Part shown: positions 1 to 6,780 of the stretch, piece after piece
Position numbering within the stretch: position 1 is the first letter of the stretch
How the letters are laid out: the number at the start of each line of letters is the position of its first letter
Origin: Bacillota bacterium
GTDB lineage: Bacteria > Bacillota > Clostridia > Lachnospirales > Lachnospiraceae
NCBI GenBank assembly: GCA_017861355.1
Contig: JAGFXQ010000173.1
Span: 1-7,303, forward strand
Direction: 5' to 3'
DNA length: 7,303 nucleotides
Notes under the pieces: generated by a model
Databases searched by the model: none
Told to the model about the DNA's origin: nothing
What the model saw: only the letters and a program-made list of their open reading frames with translations
Position numbers and translations under genes: made by a program

Positions 1-378
1 ATTATCGTTCCGTTCGGATCCTTTTTAGCAAGTAAAAGAAGCAAAGGTGGCTTAAAGGCGACACTGGCTTTCAATGTATTTATGTTCTTCGGTGTATTAG
101 TTGTTGCAAATGTAATGATGTTTTCAGGTCAAGCTTTTGCTGCTGGAACAGCAACAGCAGCTGCATCCACAGACGGCTGGAAATACATTGCTGCTGCTCT
201 CTCTACCGGCTTATCCTGTATCGGTGGTGGTGTTGCCGTAGCTAGTGCTGCTTCTGCTGCTTTAGGTGCGATCAGTGAAGATGCTTCTATCATGGGTAAG
301 TCCTTAATCTTCGTAGCTCTTGCAGAAGGTATTGCTCTCTACGGTTTGATCGTTTCCTTCACTATTCTTGGTTCATAA
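1..378 (+). CDS. ntpK: V-type ATP synthase subunit K (rotor-ring c subunit), 5' partial
   Basis: This is the membrane rotor (proteolipid) subunit, whose ring carries H+ or Na+ through the Vo sector. The frame is open to the left edge, so the true start lies upstream. The Met at position 82 is internal to a hydrophobic stretch and has no ribosome binding site. The visible 125 residues begin with a short polar, basic loop (ASKRSK, residues 10-15). A transmembrane segment follows (about 18-43), then an Ala/Thr-rich linker ending near DGW (58-60). The last part is one classical c-type hairpin: a Gly/Ala-rich first helix (about 61-88), a short polar loop (ISED, about 91-94), and a second helix with the motif ALAEGIALYG. 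Glu109 (codon 325-327) is the expected ion-binding carboxylate. F follows after 40 nt. The family assignment is firm, but the length and the role of the N-terminal segment cannot be judged here. Confidence 0.9.
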   Translation: MIVPFGSFLASKRSKGGLKATLAFNVFMFFGVLVVANVMMFSGQAFAAGTATAAASTDGWKYIAAALSTGLSCIGGGVAVASAASAALGAISEDASIMGKSLIFVALAEGIALYGLIVSFTILGS

Positions 379-418
379 TTAGCAACCAAAGGAATTCATT
401 GAATGGAGGAATAACAAT

Positions 419-727
419 ATGCGTATGTATCTTATCAGCGATAATATTGATACTTACACCGGAATGAAACTTGCCGGTGTAAGCGGCGTTGTGGTTCATA
501 CAAAGCCGGAGTTGAAGGTTGAATTGGACAAAGTGCTTGCAGATAAGACGATAGGCATTATTCTGATTACAGAAAAGCTTAGTAATGAGTTTCCCGAAAT
601 TATTAATGACGTAAAGCTGAACAGAAGAATTCCATTAATCGTAGAAATCCCGGATAGACATGGGACCGGTCGAAAGCCTGACTTTATTACCTCCTATGTT
701 AACGAAGCCATTGGATTAAAGTTATAG
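419..727 (+). CDS. atpF: V-type ATP synthase subunit F (central stalk)
   Basis: Subunit F (NtpG in Enterococcus naming) binds the coiled-coil shaft subunit D and forms the rotating central stalk with it. The 102 residues match the usual length of about 100-110. The sequence shows the expected small alpha/beta (Rossmann-like) fold. It opens with the beta strand MYLISD and has a TGMKLAGV segment near residues 14-21. A second strand, IGIILITEK, follows near 45-53, then RIPLIVEIPD near 70-79, which is a typical family signature. GGAGG at 405-409 lies 9 nt before the ATG, which favours this start over the Met two codons later. It sits between K and E, 22 nt before E. It is a conventional cytoplasmic V1 component. 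Confidence 0.92.
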   Translation: MRMYLISDNIDTYTGMKLAGVSGVVVHTKPELKVELDKVLADKTIGIILITEKLSNEFPEIINDVKLNRRIPLIVEIPDRHGTGRKPDFITSYVNEAIGLKL

Positions 728-749
728 TCCCATAGAAAGGTAGATATTT

Positions 750-1316
750 ATGACTCTTGATGAAAAATTAGACCATTTTTATTCTTCGGTTATTGATAGC
801 GCGACAAAGCAAAACATAGAAATTGTGGAAGAATATAAGAATACACTACAAAAGAATTTTGATGAGCGCAAGGAAACTGCCCTGCGTAAAGCAGAAGCAA
901 ATTACCGTATGGCGTCTGACGATATCGTTCGGGAACGAAATCGTAAGCTGTCTTCAGAAGCAATGGATATCAGACGTAAGGTTCTTGAGAAAACGGCTGA
1001 AGTTGCAGATCGAGTGTTTAAGGATGTCAGAATTAAACTGGAGGAATTTATGAAAACCTCCGATTACGAAGAATTATTAGCTGCTCAAATAAGAAACGCA
1101 AATGAATTTGCCAGTGGTGATGTAATCACTGTATATATCAATCCTACCGATGCAGAGAAAGCATCCCGTCTAGAAGAAAAAACAGGTGTAACTCTTACGG
1201 TTAGCGACCGTGATTTTATTGGTGGTACCCGTGCTGTAATTCCTTCCCGAAGTATTCTGATTGATAATTCTTTTTTAACTAAATTGGAAGAAGCAAAGAG
1301 TTCCTTTACTCTTTAA
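750..1316 (+). CDS. atpE: V-type ATP synthase subunit E (peripheral stator)
   Basis: Subunit E forms the peripheral stalk with a partner coiled-coil protein. This stalk holds the A3B3 head still while the central shaft turns. The 188 residues fit the family length. Residues about 1-100 are highly charged and heptad-like, as expected for the long N-terminal helix. The C-terminal 85 or so residues form the globular head-binding domain. That domain contains the strand VITVYINPTD (about 125-134) and DRDFIGGTRAVIP (about 153-165), which resembles the conserved GG(V/T)-type segment of the family. A purine-rich GAAAGG at 735-740 lies 9 nt before the ATG. The stator partner (G/H-type subunit) is not visible in the window and may lie upstream. 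Another frame inside this gene is open for 76 codons but has no family character. Confidence 0.92.
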   Translation: MTLDEKLDHFYSSVIDSATKQNIEIVEEYKNTLQKNFDERKETALRKAEANYRMASDDIVRERNRKLSSEAMDIRRKVLEKTAEVADRVFKDVRIKLEEFMKTSDYEELLAAQIRNANEFASGDVITVYINPTDAEKASRLEEKTGVTLTVSDRDFIGGTRAVIPSRSILIDNSFLTKLEEAKSSFTL

Positions 1317-1342
1317 GACTATGAAAGGGAGAGTTCATCCTT

Positions 1343-3109
1343 ATGAGTTTAACAGGTAAAATATTTGGTATCAACGGCCCTATTGTATATGTGGGCGAAA
1401 ATAAAGCCTTTAAAATGGGTGAAATGGTTCTGGTCGGAAAAGACAGACTGGTTGGTGAGGTCATTGGATTAAACACCGGTAGAACCGTAATCCAGGTTTA
1501 TGAGGAAACCACCGGCCTGCGTCCTGGTGATGAGGTTATGTCAACGGGTGCTGCTATTTCAGTGACCCTGGCTCCCGGTATCATCAGTAATATCTTCGAT
1601 GGTATCGAGCGTCCCTTACAGGAAATCGCAGCAAAATCAGGTACTTTTATTTCCAGAGGAGTTAGTGTTGAATCCCTTGATACTACTAAGCTTTGGGATG
1701 TACATGTTACTGTAAAGCCCGGAGATAAAGTGTATGGCGGAACAATCATTGCTGAGGTTCCGGAGACAAGAGCTATCGTTCACAAATCTATGATTCCACC
1801 TGATGTATCCGGTACGGTAACCAAAGTTGTTCCGGATGGCAAGTATACCATCAGTGATACAATCGTAACAATATTAGATAGTAAGGGGCAGGAAAAAGAA
1901 ATCTCCCTTACACAAAAATGGCCAATTCGTGTTCCCCGCCCTACTGCAAAACGTTATCCTTCGGATCGCCCGCTCGTTACCGGACAAAGAATTCTGGATA
2001 CCCTGTTCCCGATCTCCAAGGGTGGCACTGCTGCTATTCCAGGTGGTTTCGGTACCGGTAAGACAATGACACAGCATCAGCTTGCAAAATGGTGTGATGC
2101 AGATATTATCGTATATATTGGCTGTGGTGAGCGTGGTAATGAGATGACTGAGGTTCTTGAAGATTTCACCAAACTGGTGGATCCCAAGAGTGGTAATCCA
2201 TTGCTTGACCGTACTACTCTGATTGCAAATACCTCCAATATGCCGGTTGCTGCCCGTGAGGCAAGTATCTATACCGGTATCACTTTGGCGGAATATTATC
2301 GTGATATGGGTTATCATGTAGCGATTATGGCTGACTCTACTTCTCGTTGGGCTGAGGCTCTCCGTGAATTATCCGGCCGTTTGGAAGAAATGCCCGCAGA
2401 GGAAGGTTTCCCTGCATATCTTGCTTCCCGCTTATCTGCTTTCTACGAGCGTGCCGGCTTTATGCAGAATTTGAACTGGACGGAAGGCAGTGTATCAATC
2501 ATCGGAGCAGTATCTCCTCAGGGTGGTGACTTCTCCGAACCGGTTACTCAGAATACCAAGCGTTTTGTTCGCTGTTTCTGGGCATTAGATAAATCTCTGG
2601 CTTATGCAAGACATTTCCCTGCAATTCAATGGTTAACCAGCTATAGTGAGTATGTCAATGATCTGGCTCCCTGGTATACCAAAAATGTTGGAGAAGATTT
2701 TGTAGAATGTCGTAATCAGATGTTGAGTATTCTTACACAGGAAAGTCAATTGAATGAAATTGTTAAGCTGATTGGTAGTGACGTACTTCCGGATGATCAG
2801 AAGCTTGTACTTGAGATTGCAAAAGTAATACGTCTCGGATTTGTACAGCAGAATGCATATCACCCTTCCGACACTTATGTTCCTATGGCAAAGCAGTTAA
2901 AAATGATGGAGACAATTCTCTATCTTTATCAGAAAGCCAGATTATTGATTGACCGTAATATGCCAATGTCCTTATTAAAGGAAAGTTCGGTATTTGATAA
3001 AGTTATTTCTATCAAATATGATGTTGCAAATGATGAGTTGAATAAGTTCGACGATTATAGAGCTATGATTGATCAGTTTTATGATGAGATAATGGCTAAG
3101 AATGCTTAG
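1343..3109 (+). CDS. atpA: V-type ATP synthase subunit A (catalytic)
   Basis: This is the catalytic nucleotide-binding subunit of the A3B3 head, which hydrolyses or synthesises ATP. At 588 residues it has the normal length and shows no intein. Domains in order are an N-terminal beta barrel (about 1-70), the A-specific bulge or non-homologous region (about 110-190, including KPGDKVYGGT), the nucleotide-binding domain (about 200-440) and a C-terminal helical bundle. The P-loop is GGFGTGKT (234-241, Lys240). The catalytic Glu263 lies in GCGERGNEM, and the Walker B Asp331 ends HVAIMAD before STSRWAEALRE. The SPQGGDFSEP motif is at 391-400. AAAGGGAG at 1324-1331 lies 11 nt upstream of the ATG. It follows E by 26 nt and is coupled to B by a 9-nt gap. 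The P-loop reads GGFGTGKT instead of the GPFGSGKT/GPFGAGKT form I know from well-studied members. All essential residues are present. Confidence 0.97.
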   Translation: MSLTGKIFGINGPIVYVGENKAFKMGEMVLVGKDRLVGEVIGLNTGRTVIQVYEETTGLRPGDEVMSTGAAISVTLAPGIISNIFDGIERPLQEIAAKSGTFISRGVSVESLDTTKLWDVHVTVKPGDKVYGGTIIAEVPETRAIVHKSMIPPDVSGTVTKVVPDGKYTISDTIVTILDSKGQEKEISLTQKWPIRVPRPTAKRYPSDRPLVTGQRILDTLFPISKGGTAAIPGGFGTGKTMTQHQLAKWCDADIIVYIGCGERGNEMTEVLEDFTKLVDPKSGNPLLDRTTLIANTSNMPVAAREASIYTGITLAEYYRDMGYHVAIMADSTSRWAEALRELSGRLEEMPAEEGFPAYLASRLSAFYERAGFMQNLNWTEGSVSIIGAVSPQGGDFSEPVTQNTKRFVRCFWALDKSLAYARHFPAIQWLTSYSEYVNDLAPWYTKNVGEDFVECRNQMLSILTQESQLNEIVKLIGSDVLPDDQKLVLEIAKVIRLGFVQQNAYHPSDTYVPMAKQLKMMETILYLYQKARLLIDRNMPMSLLKESSVFDKVISIKYDVANDELNKFDDYRAMIDQFYDEIMAKNA

Positions 3110-3114
3110 GAGGT
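3108..3114 (+). promoter_or_regulatory. Ribosome binding site of subunit B overlapping the A stop codon
   Basis: AGGAGGT is a consensus Shine-Dalgarno sequence whose first two bases are the last two bases of the TAG stop codon of subunit A (3107-3109). The ATG of B begins 4 nt later, at 3119. A ribosome terminating on A covers this site, so translational coupling is likely. Coupling would fit the 3:3 ratio of A and B in the head. The overlap is seen directly; the coupling is inferred. Confidence 0.8.
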
Positions 3115-3118
3115 AATT

Positions 3119-4510
3119 ATGTCAATAGAATATTTAGGACTAAGTCAGATTAATGGCCCTCTAATCGTTCTGGAAGGTATTCGTGGAGCATCCTTCGATG
3201 AAATCGTAGAACTGACGGTAGAAGGCAACAAAAAGAAATTAGGCAGAATTGTTGAGTTATATGAAGATAAAGCAGTTATACAGGTATTCCAAGGTACCGA
3301 GGATATGTCATTATTCAACACCCATACGAAGTTAACCGGGCACCCGATGGAGGTAACACTCTCTCCTGAAATCCTGGGTCGTGTCTTTAACGGTGTTGGT
3401 CAGCCCATTGACGGACTTGGTAATATTATCGCAGAGACAAAGCGTGATGTTAATGGTCAGCCTCTTAATCCCTGTTCCAGAGAATATCCAAGAAACTATA
3501 TTAAAACCGGTATCTCCGCGATTGATTGTTTGACCACCTTAATTCGTGGTCAGAAGCTTCCCATCTTCTCCGGAAATGGTCTTCCCCATGATCAATTAGC
3601 TGCTCAGATTGTAAAGCAGGCATCCCTTGGAGAGAATTCTGAGGGTGATTTTGCTATCGTATTTGCAGCCATGGGTGTAAAGCATGATGTTGCTGACTTT
3701 TTCCGTCGAACATTTGAAGAAAGTGGTGCCAGCTCACACGTTGTTATGTACCTCAACCTCGCGAATGACCCGGTTGTTGAACGTCTTATTACACCTAAGG
3801 TAGCTCTTACCGCTGCTGAATACCTTGCTTTTGAGAAGGGAATGCATATTCTTGTAATTCTTACTGATATGACCTCTTTTGCAGAAGCAATGCGTGAGGT
3901 ATCCTCCTCGAAAGGTGAGATTCCCAGTAGAAAGGGTTATCCCGGTTACCTTTACAGCGAATTAGCTACATTATATGAGAGAGCCGGAATTGTTCACGGC
4001 TGTCCAGGTTCTGTTACTCAGATCCCGATCCTGACCATGCCAAATGATGATATCACTCATCCTATTCCGGACTTAACCGGATATATTACGGAAGGGCAGA
4101 TTGTACTTGATCGTTCCCTTCATCAGAAAGCGGTATATCCTCCGATTAGTATCTTGCCTTCCCTCTCTCGTCTTATGAAGGACGGTATCGGTAAAGGTTA
4201 TACCAGAGAAGATCATCAGGATCTTGCAAACCAGCTCTTCTCCTCTTATGCTCGTGTTGGCGATGCAAGAGCCCTGGCAAGCGTAATCGGTGAAGATGAG
4301 CTATCCGCTACCGATAAGTTATACCTTAAGTTTGGTGCTGCTATGGAGCAGGAGTTTATCGCTCAGGGCCGTTTAGAAGATCGTTCCATGATACAAACTC
4401 TGGATAAGGGCTGGCAGTTACTTACCATTCTCCCCAGAGAAGAGCTTGACCGTATTGATACTAAGGTTTTGGATAAGTATTTCCAAGCAGCAACATCCGT
4501 AAGCGAATAG
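3119..4510 (+). CDS. atpB: V-type ATP synthase subunit B (regulatory, non-catalytic)
   Basis: Subunit B alternates with A in the hexameric head and supplies one wall of each catalytic site. The 463 residues match the usual 455-470. The N-terminal beta barrel covers about 1-75. The degenerate P-loop region SGNGLPHDQLAAQI (151-164) lacks the GKT/S of a catalytic site, as is normal for B. The conserved segments VFAAMGVKHD (181-190), ILTDMTSFAEAMREVS (247-262) and GYPGYLYSELATLYERAG (273-290) are intact. ILPSLSRLM (345-353) contains Arg351, which corresponds to the arginine finger that reaches into the A-subunit site. The C-terminal helical domain follows. The start is fixed by the consensus ribosome binding site at 3108-3114, and D begins 10 nt after the stop. 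I see no truncation or unusual residue. Confidence 0.97.
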   Translation: MSIEYLGLSQINGPLIVLEGIRGASFDEIVELTVEGNKKKLGRIVELYEDKAVIQVFQGTEDMSLFNTHTKLTGHPMEVTLSPEILGRVFNGVGQPIDGLGNIIAETKRDVNGQPLNPCSREYPRNYIKTGISAIDCLTTLIRGQKLPIFSGNGLPHDQLAAQIVKQASLGENSEGDFAIVFAAMGVKHDVADFFRRTFEESGASSHVVMYLNLANDPVVERLITPKVALTAAEYLAFEKGMHILVILTDMTSFAEAMREVSSSKGEIPSRKGYPGYLYSELATLYERAGIVHGCPGSVTQIPILTMPNDDITHPIPDLTGYITEGQIVLDRSLHQKAVYPPISILPSLSRLMKDGIGKGYTREDHQDLANQLFSSYARVGDARALASVIGEDELSATDKLYLKFGAAMEQEFIAQGRLEDRSMIQTLDKGWQLLTILPREELDRIDTKVLDKYFQAATSVSE

Positions 4511-4520
4511 AGGTGATCCC

Positions 4521-5141
4521 ATGAATCCGAATACCTTCCCTACGAAGGGTAACTTAATATTAGCCAAGAATTCATTAAAACTTGCAAAACAAGGTTACGA
4601 GCTTATGGATAAGAAACGTAATATTCTCATGCACGAATTGATGGAATTGATTGATGAAGCGAAGAATATTCAGACTGAAATTGACACTACCTTTACTTCA
4701 GCTTATCTCTCACTTCAGCAAGCTAATATCGAGATGGGTATTGTAAATGTTCAGGAATTAAGTAACACCATTCCCGAGGAAGACTCCATTGAGATTAAGC
4801 AACGAAGTATTATGGGCACTGAGATTCCTCTTGTGGAATATGATAATACGGTAACCAAACCCACTTATGCATTCTTTCAGACAAAGCTTTCTTTGGATGA
4901 GGCAACAAAACGATTTATCAAGGTAAAGGATCTTACCATTCGTCTTTCTATGATTGAAAATTCCGCATATCGCTTGGCTACGAATATTAACAAGACTCTG
5001 AAGCGTGCCAATGCATTAAAGAATATCACAATCCCTTACTATGTTTCTCTGGCAAGCGAGATACAGAATGCTCTGGAGGAGAAGGAACGTGAGGAATTTA
5101 CAAGACTTAAGGTAATTAAGAGACGCCAAACTGCCGAATAA
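4521..5141 (+). CDS. atpD: V-type ATP synthase subunit D (central rotor shaft)
   Basis: Subunit D is the long coiled-coil shaft that turns inside the A3B3 head and, with F, transmits torque to the membrane ring. The 206 residues match the family. The N-terminal signature, PTKGNLILAKNSLKLAKQGY at residues 7-26 followed by ELMDKKRNIL, is the diagnostic opening of subunit D. Long charged helices flank a central loop region (about 80-115). The C-terminal helix is strongly charged (EEKEREEFTRLKVIKRR), as expected for the returning arm of the coiled coil. AGAGGTGA at 4509-4516, overlapping the B stop codon, provides the ribosome binding site 4 nt before the ATG. It is the last gene of the operon in this window; the next gene is on the opposite strand. 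Confidence 0.95.
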   Translation: MNPNTFPTKGNLILAKNSLKLAKQGYELMDKKRNILMHELMELIDEAKNIQTEIDTTFTSAYLSLQQANIEMGIVNVQELSNTIPEEDSIEIKQRSIMGTEIPLVEYDNTVTKPTYAFFQTKLSLDEATKRFIKVKDLTIRLSMIENSAYRLATNINKTLKRANALKNITIPYYVSLASEIQNALEEKEREEFTRLKVIKRRQTAE

Positions 5142-5228
5142 CCTCTGCAAATTATTTACCAGATTTTACATTAAAAAAAATACTAGTTACTGCGTATATA
5201 ATTTTTGCTTTGGAACATAATAAATATC

Positions 5229-5297
5229 AGATACGATGTACGAACTTAACTTGCTAGATTGTAATGACCTAATTTGAATGAGTTAACTGTCGTATCT
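5229..5297. repeat. Long-range inverted repeat with nested second stem
   Basis: AGATACGA (5229-5236) is perfectly complementary to TCGTATCT (5290-5297). Inside it, TTAACT (5246-5251) pairs with AGTTAA (5281-5286) and can be extended by two G-T wobbles. The transcript could therefore fold as two stacked stems separated by an asymmetric internal loop and capped by about 25 nt. The + strand is followed by a run of A rather than T, so it is not an ordinary rho-independent terminator for the V-ATPase operon. No function is recognised, and chance pairing in AT-rich DNA cannot be excluded. Confidence 0.4.
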
Positions 5298-5316
5298 AAA
5301 AAAAGAATATAAAAGA

Positions 5317-5343
5317 TTTGTAATTACGTCTCAGAATTACAAA
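5317..5343. repeat. 9-bp perfect AT-rich hairpin
   Basis: TTTGTAATT (5317-5325) and AATTACAAA (5335-5343) are exact inverted repeats around a 9-nt loop. Read on the - strand, the hairpin is followed by a T-rich stretch (complement of 5298-5316, including seven consecutive T). It could therefore serve as a second, weaker terminator for leftward transcription from the channel gene. Read on the + strand there is no T tract. The repeat is seen directly; the role is inferred. Confidence 0.45.
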
Positions 5344-5454
5344 CCGCAATCGTTCTTGTAGAGTTGGGAGATGATAGCTTTTGGACAGTAATATGTTATT
5401 AGTAATATCTCACTATCGAATTGAATATTTGCATTAAAACAGAATTGAGACAAT

Positions 5455-5498
5455 GATAGCAGGAGCAGGAATAATAATATATTCCTGCTCCTGTTATT
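5455..5498. terminator. Strong, probably bidirectional terminator hairpin
   Basis: CAGGAGCAGGAATA (5460-5473) and TATTCCTGCTCCTG (5480-5493) form a perfect 14-bp stem with a 6-nt loop. It extends outward by five more positions (5455-5459 with 5494-5498), two of them G-U wobbles, to a 19-bp stem. It lies 11 nt past the channel stop codon. The + strand side is followed by a T-rich tract running into the channel gene end, and the - strand side by a moderately T-rich tract. It probably terminates the channel transcript and also stops V-ATPase read-through from the other side. Confidence 0.8.
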
Positions 5499-5508
5499 TG
5501 CTTTATTC

Positions 5509-6744
5509 TTACATTTCTTTTCCCGCACGATAATCATATCCGGTGGGACTCTGGAAGACTCTTAGTTCAAACTCTCCTGCTATCGAGAAAATATGGTCAA
5601 AGATATCGGATTGAATCCGTTCAAAGTTCTCAAATCTCGTATCATCGGTAAATGCCAATATCTCTAGCGGCAATCCGTTTTCACCCTGAGGTAGTTGTCT
5701 TACCACCATAGTCAAGCCTTGCTGAAGCTGCGGATTATCCCGCAGATAATTCTCAATGTAGACACGGAAGGTACCGATATTGGTCAATCTTTTCTTATTG
5801 ATATCCAGTTCCTGATCCGCACTGTATTTCTTATTATAATTCTTCAGCTCGCTCTCCTTCGTGGTGATATAGTCCTTTAAATAATTTATCCTTTTAAATT
5901 TCTCAATCATCTCAGGAGAACAGAATTGAATACTTGTTACATCAATGATAACCGATCTCTTAATTCGGCGTCCGCCGAATTCGGTCATTCCTCTCCAATT
6001 CTTAAAGGAATCCGAGACTAACGAATAAGCCGGTAAGGTTACAATAGTTTTATCAAAATTTTGAACCTTTACCGTATTCAGTGTAATATCAATAACATCA
6101 CCGTCAGCACCGTATTTGGGCATCTCGATCCAGTCACCAATTCGAAGCATATCATTGCTGGTTAACTGTATTCCAGCGATAAAGCCAAGAATAGAGTCCT
6201 TGAATACAAAGGAAAAGACAGCAGCCAGGGCACCAATACCGCCTAACATAAGAAGAGGATTCTGATCCATTAGGATACCGATGATCACGATTCCAACCAC
6301 AATATAGAACACAATCTTAACTACCTGCAGCAGACCCTTAATCGGTCTTACCTTAGAAATTGGATAATTACGATAGATATCGTCGATTGCATTCAGTAAT
6401 GCACTTACTACAAAAAGAATGACGGCGGATATATAGATTGCACATCCTCTACGGATATAGGAGGTAAAGCCTTCAAAAGCAGGTGAAAACAAGTAGACGA
6501 TAATACCGGGAAACAGGTTTGCAATTCTCGAGAACACATTTCTTTGCAAAAGAATCTTATCCCAATGATACCGATTTCGGTAGATCAACTTTGCCAAAAG
6601 CTTCAATATAATATTTTTTGTAATGATATTTACCATAATACAGGATAATATTATGATTACAATCAAAATCGCATAAGAGAAATAATCCAGCATACCATCC
6701 TTCATACCATAATTTTTTAATAAGTCACTTATCTTACTGGTCAA
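5509..6744 (-). CDS. ybdG: MscS-family mechanosensitive ion channel, YbdG type
   Basis: This inner-membrane channel opens under membrane tension to release solutes after osmotic downshock. The 411 residues closely match the length of E. coli YbdG (about 415). Five transmembrane segments are visible, at about 21-43, 72-90, 101-118, 137-159 and the pore-lining one at 163-185. The pore helix GGIGALAAVFSFVFKDSILG is followed by GIQLTSNDMLRIGDWIEMPK (191-210) and YGADGDVIDI, the diagnostic YbdG/MscS beta-domain sequence. SLVSDSFKNW (241-250) and GGRRIKRS (257-264) also fit. The C-terminal alpha/beta domain carries a charged insertion (about 285-320) and ends with LPLEILAFT and FQSPTG-type segments, again YbdG-like. 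The start is a TTG directly after an in-frame TAA, with GGGAGAGAGG 13 nt upstream. The next in-frame Met codons (residues 14 and 18) lack such a site. It appears monocistronic, with its own promoter and terminator. Confidence 0.93.
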   Translation of the reverse strand: MTSKISDLLKNYGMKDGMLDYFSYAILIVIIILSCIMVNIITKNIILKLLAKLIYRNRYHWDKILLQRNVFSRIANLFPGIIVYLFSPAFEGFTSYIRRGCAIYISAVILFVVSALLNAIDDIYRNYPISKVRPIKGLLQVVKIVFYIVVGIVIIGILMDQNPLLMLGGIGALAAVFSFVFKDSILGFIAGIQLTSNDMLRIGDWIEMPKYGADGDVIDITLNTVKVQNFDKTIVTLPAYSLVSDSFKNWRGMTEFGGRRIKRSVIIDVTSIQFCSPEMIEKFKRINYLKDYITTKESELKNYNKKYSADQELDINKKRLTNIGTFRVYIENYLRDNPQLQQGLTMVVRQLPQGENGLPLEILAFTDDTRFENFERIQSDIFDHIFSIAGEFELRVFQSPTGYDYRAGKEM

Positions 6745-6757
6745 TTATGTCACACAT

Positions 6758-6767
6758 CCTCTCTCCC
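6758..6767 (-). promoter_or_regulatory. Ribosome binding site deciding a TTG start
   Basis: Read on the - strand, 6767-6758 is GGGAGAGAGG, the only purine-rich stretch near the start of the channel frame. The frame opens with TAA then TTG at 6744-6742, so TTG is the earliest possible start. The spacing of 13 nt is somewhat long. An ATG at 6757-6755 is out of frame and would give only a seven-codon peptide (MCDIIDQ) that ends just inside the channel gene. Confidence 0.55.
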
Positions 6768-6780
6768 ATCTTACACAAAT

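Larger units (their letters stand above)
5142..5508. other. Gene-free AT-rich gap between convergent genes
   Basis: This 367-nt gap separates the end of the V-ATPase operon from the end of the opposing channel gene. Short open frames exist on both strands. Examples are 13 codons from the ATG at 5236 on +, and a 66-codon frame at 5337-5537 on - that overlaps the channel gene. None has a convincing ribosome binding site or recognisable protein character. It contains two AT-rich inverted repeats and a strong terminator-like hairpin, listed separately. Two short direct repeats are also present (ATGATAGC at 5371 and 5453; AGTAATAT at 5387 and 5401). No classical GC hairpin plus T-run follows subunit D directly. 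The weak pairing of GCAAATTAT (5147-5155) with 5198-5208 spans a 42-nt loop and is unconvincing. Confidence 0.6.

Noticed and set aside
379..418. Possible attenuating hairpin between K and F, which might raise K relative to the other subunits
   Set aside because: The only pairing I find is a 4-5 bp ATTC/GAAT stem with a tiny loop, too weak to call.
823..1053. 76-codon + strand frame inside subunit E
   Set aside because: It is an alternate frame within a charged coiled-coil gene with no ribosome binding site of note, and subunit E explains the region fully.
1874..2317. 147-codon open frame on the - strand opposite subunit A
   Set aside because: It lies entirely within the well-conserved coding region for the catalytic domain. 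The translation is Cys/Thr/Ile-rich without family character, so it is a shadow of the real gene.
1343..3109. Intein or insertion in subunit A, as occurs in some archaea and yeast
   Set aside because: The frame is 588 residues with the P-loop, catalytic Glu and Walker B at the normal spacing, so there is no insertion.
5147..5208. Possible terminator directly after subunit D (GCAAATTAT pairing with 5198-5208)
   Set aside because: The stem is AT-rich with a two-base bulge and a 42-nt loop, and is not a credible rho-independent terminator.
5381..5408. Promoter-like TTGGAC-N16-TAATAT in the gap
   Set aside because: It matches only three of six and four of six consensus positions, with no gene downstream on that strand. 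Such matches are expected by chance in AT-rich DNA.
5337..5537. 66-codon hydrophobic frame on the - strand
   Set aside because: It overlaps the channel C-terminus and passes through the terminator hairpin. The hydrophobic run comes from translating the hairpin and AT-rich spacer.
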